The notes beneath the pieces are model-generated. The model had not been told where the DNA came from, searched no databases, and saw only the letters and a program-made list of their open reading frames with translations. From an uncultured Collinsella sp. (GTDB lineage: Bacteria; Actinomycetota; Coriobacteriia; Coriobacteriales; Coriobacteriaceae), in assembly GCA_900553415.1 (NCBI GenBank), contig USDH01000026.1, positions 1 to 14,503 on the forward strand: DNA of 14,503 nucleotides. Reading direction: 5' to 3'. Every line of letters starts with the position of its first letter. Within the stretch, counting starts at the first letter, position 1. The position numbers were made by a program, and so were the translations under genes. This document shows positions 14,258 through 14,503 of this stretch, in pieces.

Positions 14258-14503
14258 CTAGACCGTCTGAAGCTTCTCGACCTCGTCGAGGTTCTCGGTC
14301 AGACGCGCAGCAAACGTCGAAAGCGGATGCGGATGCGTATCGAACTCGTAAGCCGTCTCGGTGGAATGGATCACGGTACCGACGCCGGCATCGGTCAGCA
14401 GCTCCAGCAGCAGCGAATGCGGCGTGGTGCCGTTGATGATGTGCGCCCGATGCACGCCCTGTTCCATCGCGTACACGCACGAGCGCATCTTGGGAACCAT
14501 GCC
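14258..14503 (-). CDS. argB: Acetylglutamate kinase, C-terminal part (cut by window end)
   Basis: Only the last 81 residues are inside the window and the frame is open at the edge. The kinase phosphorylates N-acetylglutamate, the second step of arginine synthesis. GMVPKM, then VHRAHIINGTTPHSLLLELL and TDAGVGTVI, match the conserved end of ArgB. About 36 residues (HSTETAYEFDT onward, ending LTENLDEVEKLQTV) continue past the point where many ArgB proteins stop. The order argB then argD supports an arginine operon whose earlier genes lie outside the window. Confidence 0.9.
   Translation of the reverse strand, partial: GMVPKMRSCVYAMEQGVHRAHIINGTTPHSLLLELLTDAGVGTVIHSTETAYEFDTHPHPLSTFAARLTENLDEVEKLQTV

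Noticed and set aside
1..14503. CRISPR array, IS element, prophage or toxin-antitoxin genes
   Set aside because: No regularly spaced repeats, transposase, integrase or toxin-like small gene pair was seen on either strand.

Overview
This is a GC-rich bacterial chromosome segment made almost entirely of housekeeping genes. All proteins are on the minus strand. The likely source is a Coriobacteriia actinobacterium such as Collinsella. That is an inference from GC-rich third codon positions, frequent GTG starts, GGAGG-type ribosome binding sites, a stand-alone TatA, a Veg-IspE pair and a MurE lacking the diaminopimelate motif. No plasmid, phage, IS, CRISPR or defence gene is visible.

Following minus-strand transcription from the right end: positions 14503-12905 hold the end of argB and argD (arginine synthesis). 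Positions 12904-12293 carry no gene. They contain an AT-rich island with long inverted repeats, and next to it a two-copy array of tRNA 3' fragments and terminators beside the only plus-strand gene, tRNA-Val(TAC). Positions 12029-10149 hold asnB with its own terminator. A good promoter at 10072-10100 then starts murE, a HAD phosphatase, murI and rph, ending in a strong terminator at 5701-5740. rdgB and dtd follow as a tight pair. A further promoter (4456-4485) drives veg and ispE, which are separated by 2 bases. Next come tRNA-Pro(CGG) with its terminator, tatA with promoter, operator-like palindrome and terminator, then greA and lysS.

The content is coherent. MurE and MurI build the peptidoglycan stem peptide. 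IspE supplies isoprenoid precursors, needed for the undecaprenyl carrier among other things. Rph, Dtd, LysRS, the two tRNAs and GreA serve RNA maturation, translation quality and transcription. RdgB cleans the nucleotide pool. AsnB, ArgD and ArgB make amino acids.

The most unusual items are the duplicated tRNA-Val 3' end with modular terminators (12267-12546), the inverted-repeat AT-rich island (12587-12773), the LysRS with a MetRS-type C-terminal tRNA-binding domain, a possible attenuator directly before lysS, and a palindrome inside the tatA promoter. I found no clearly new multi-gene system.
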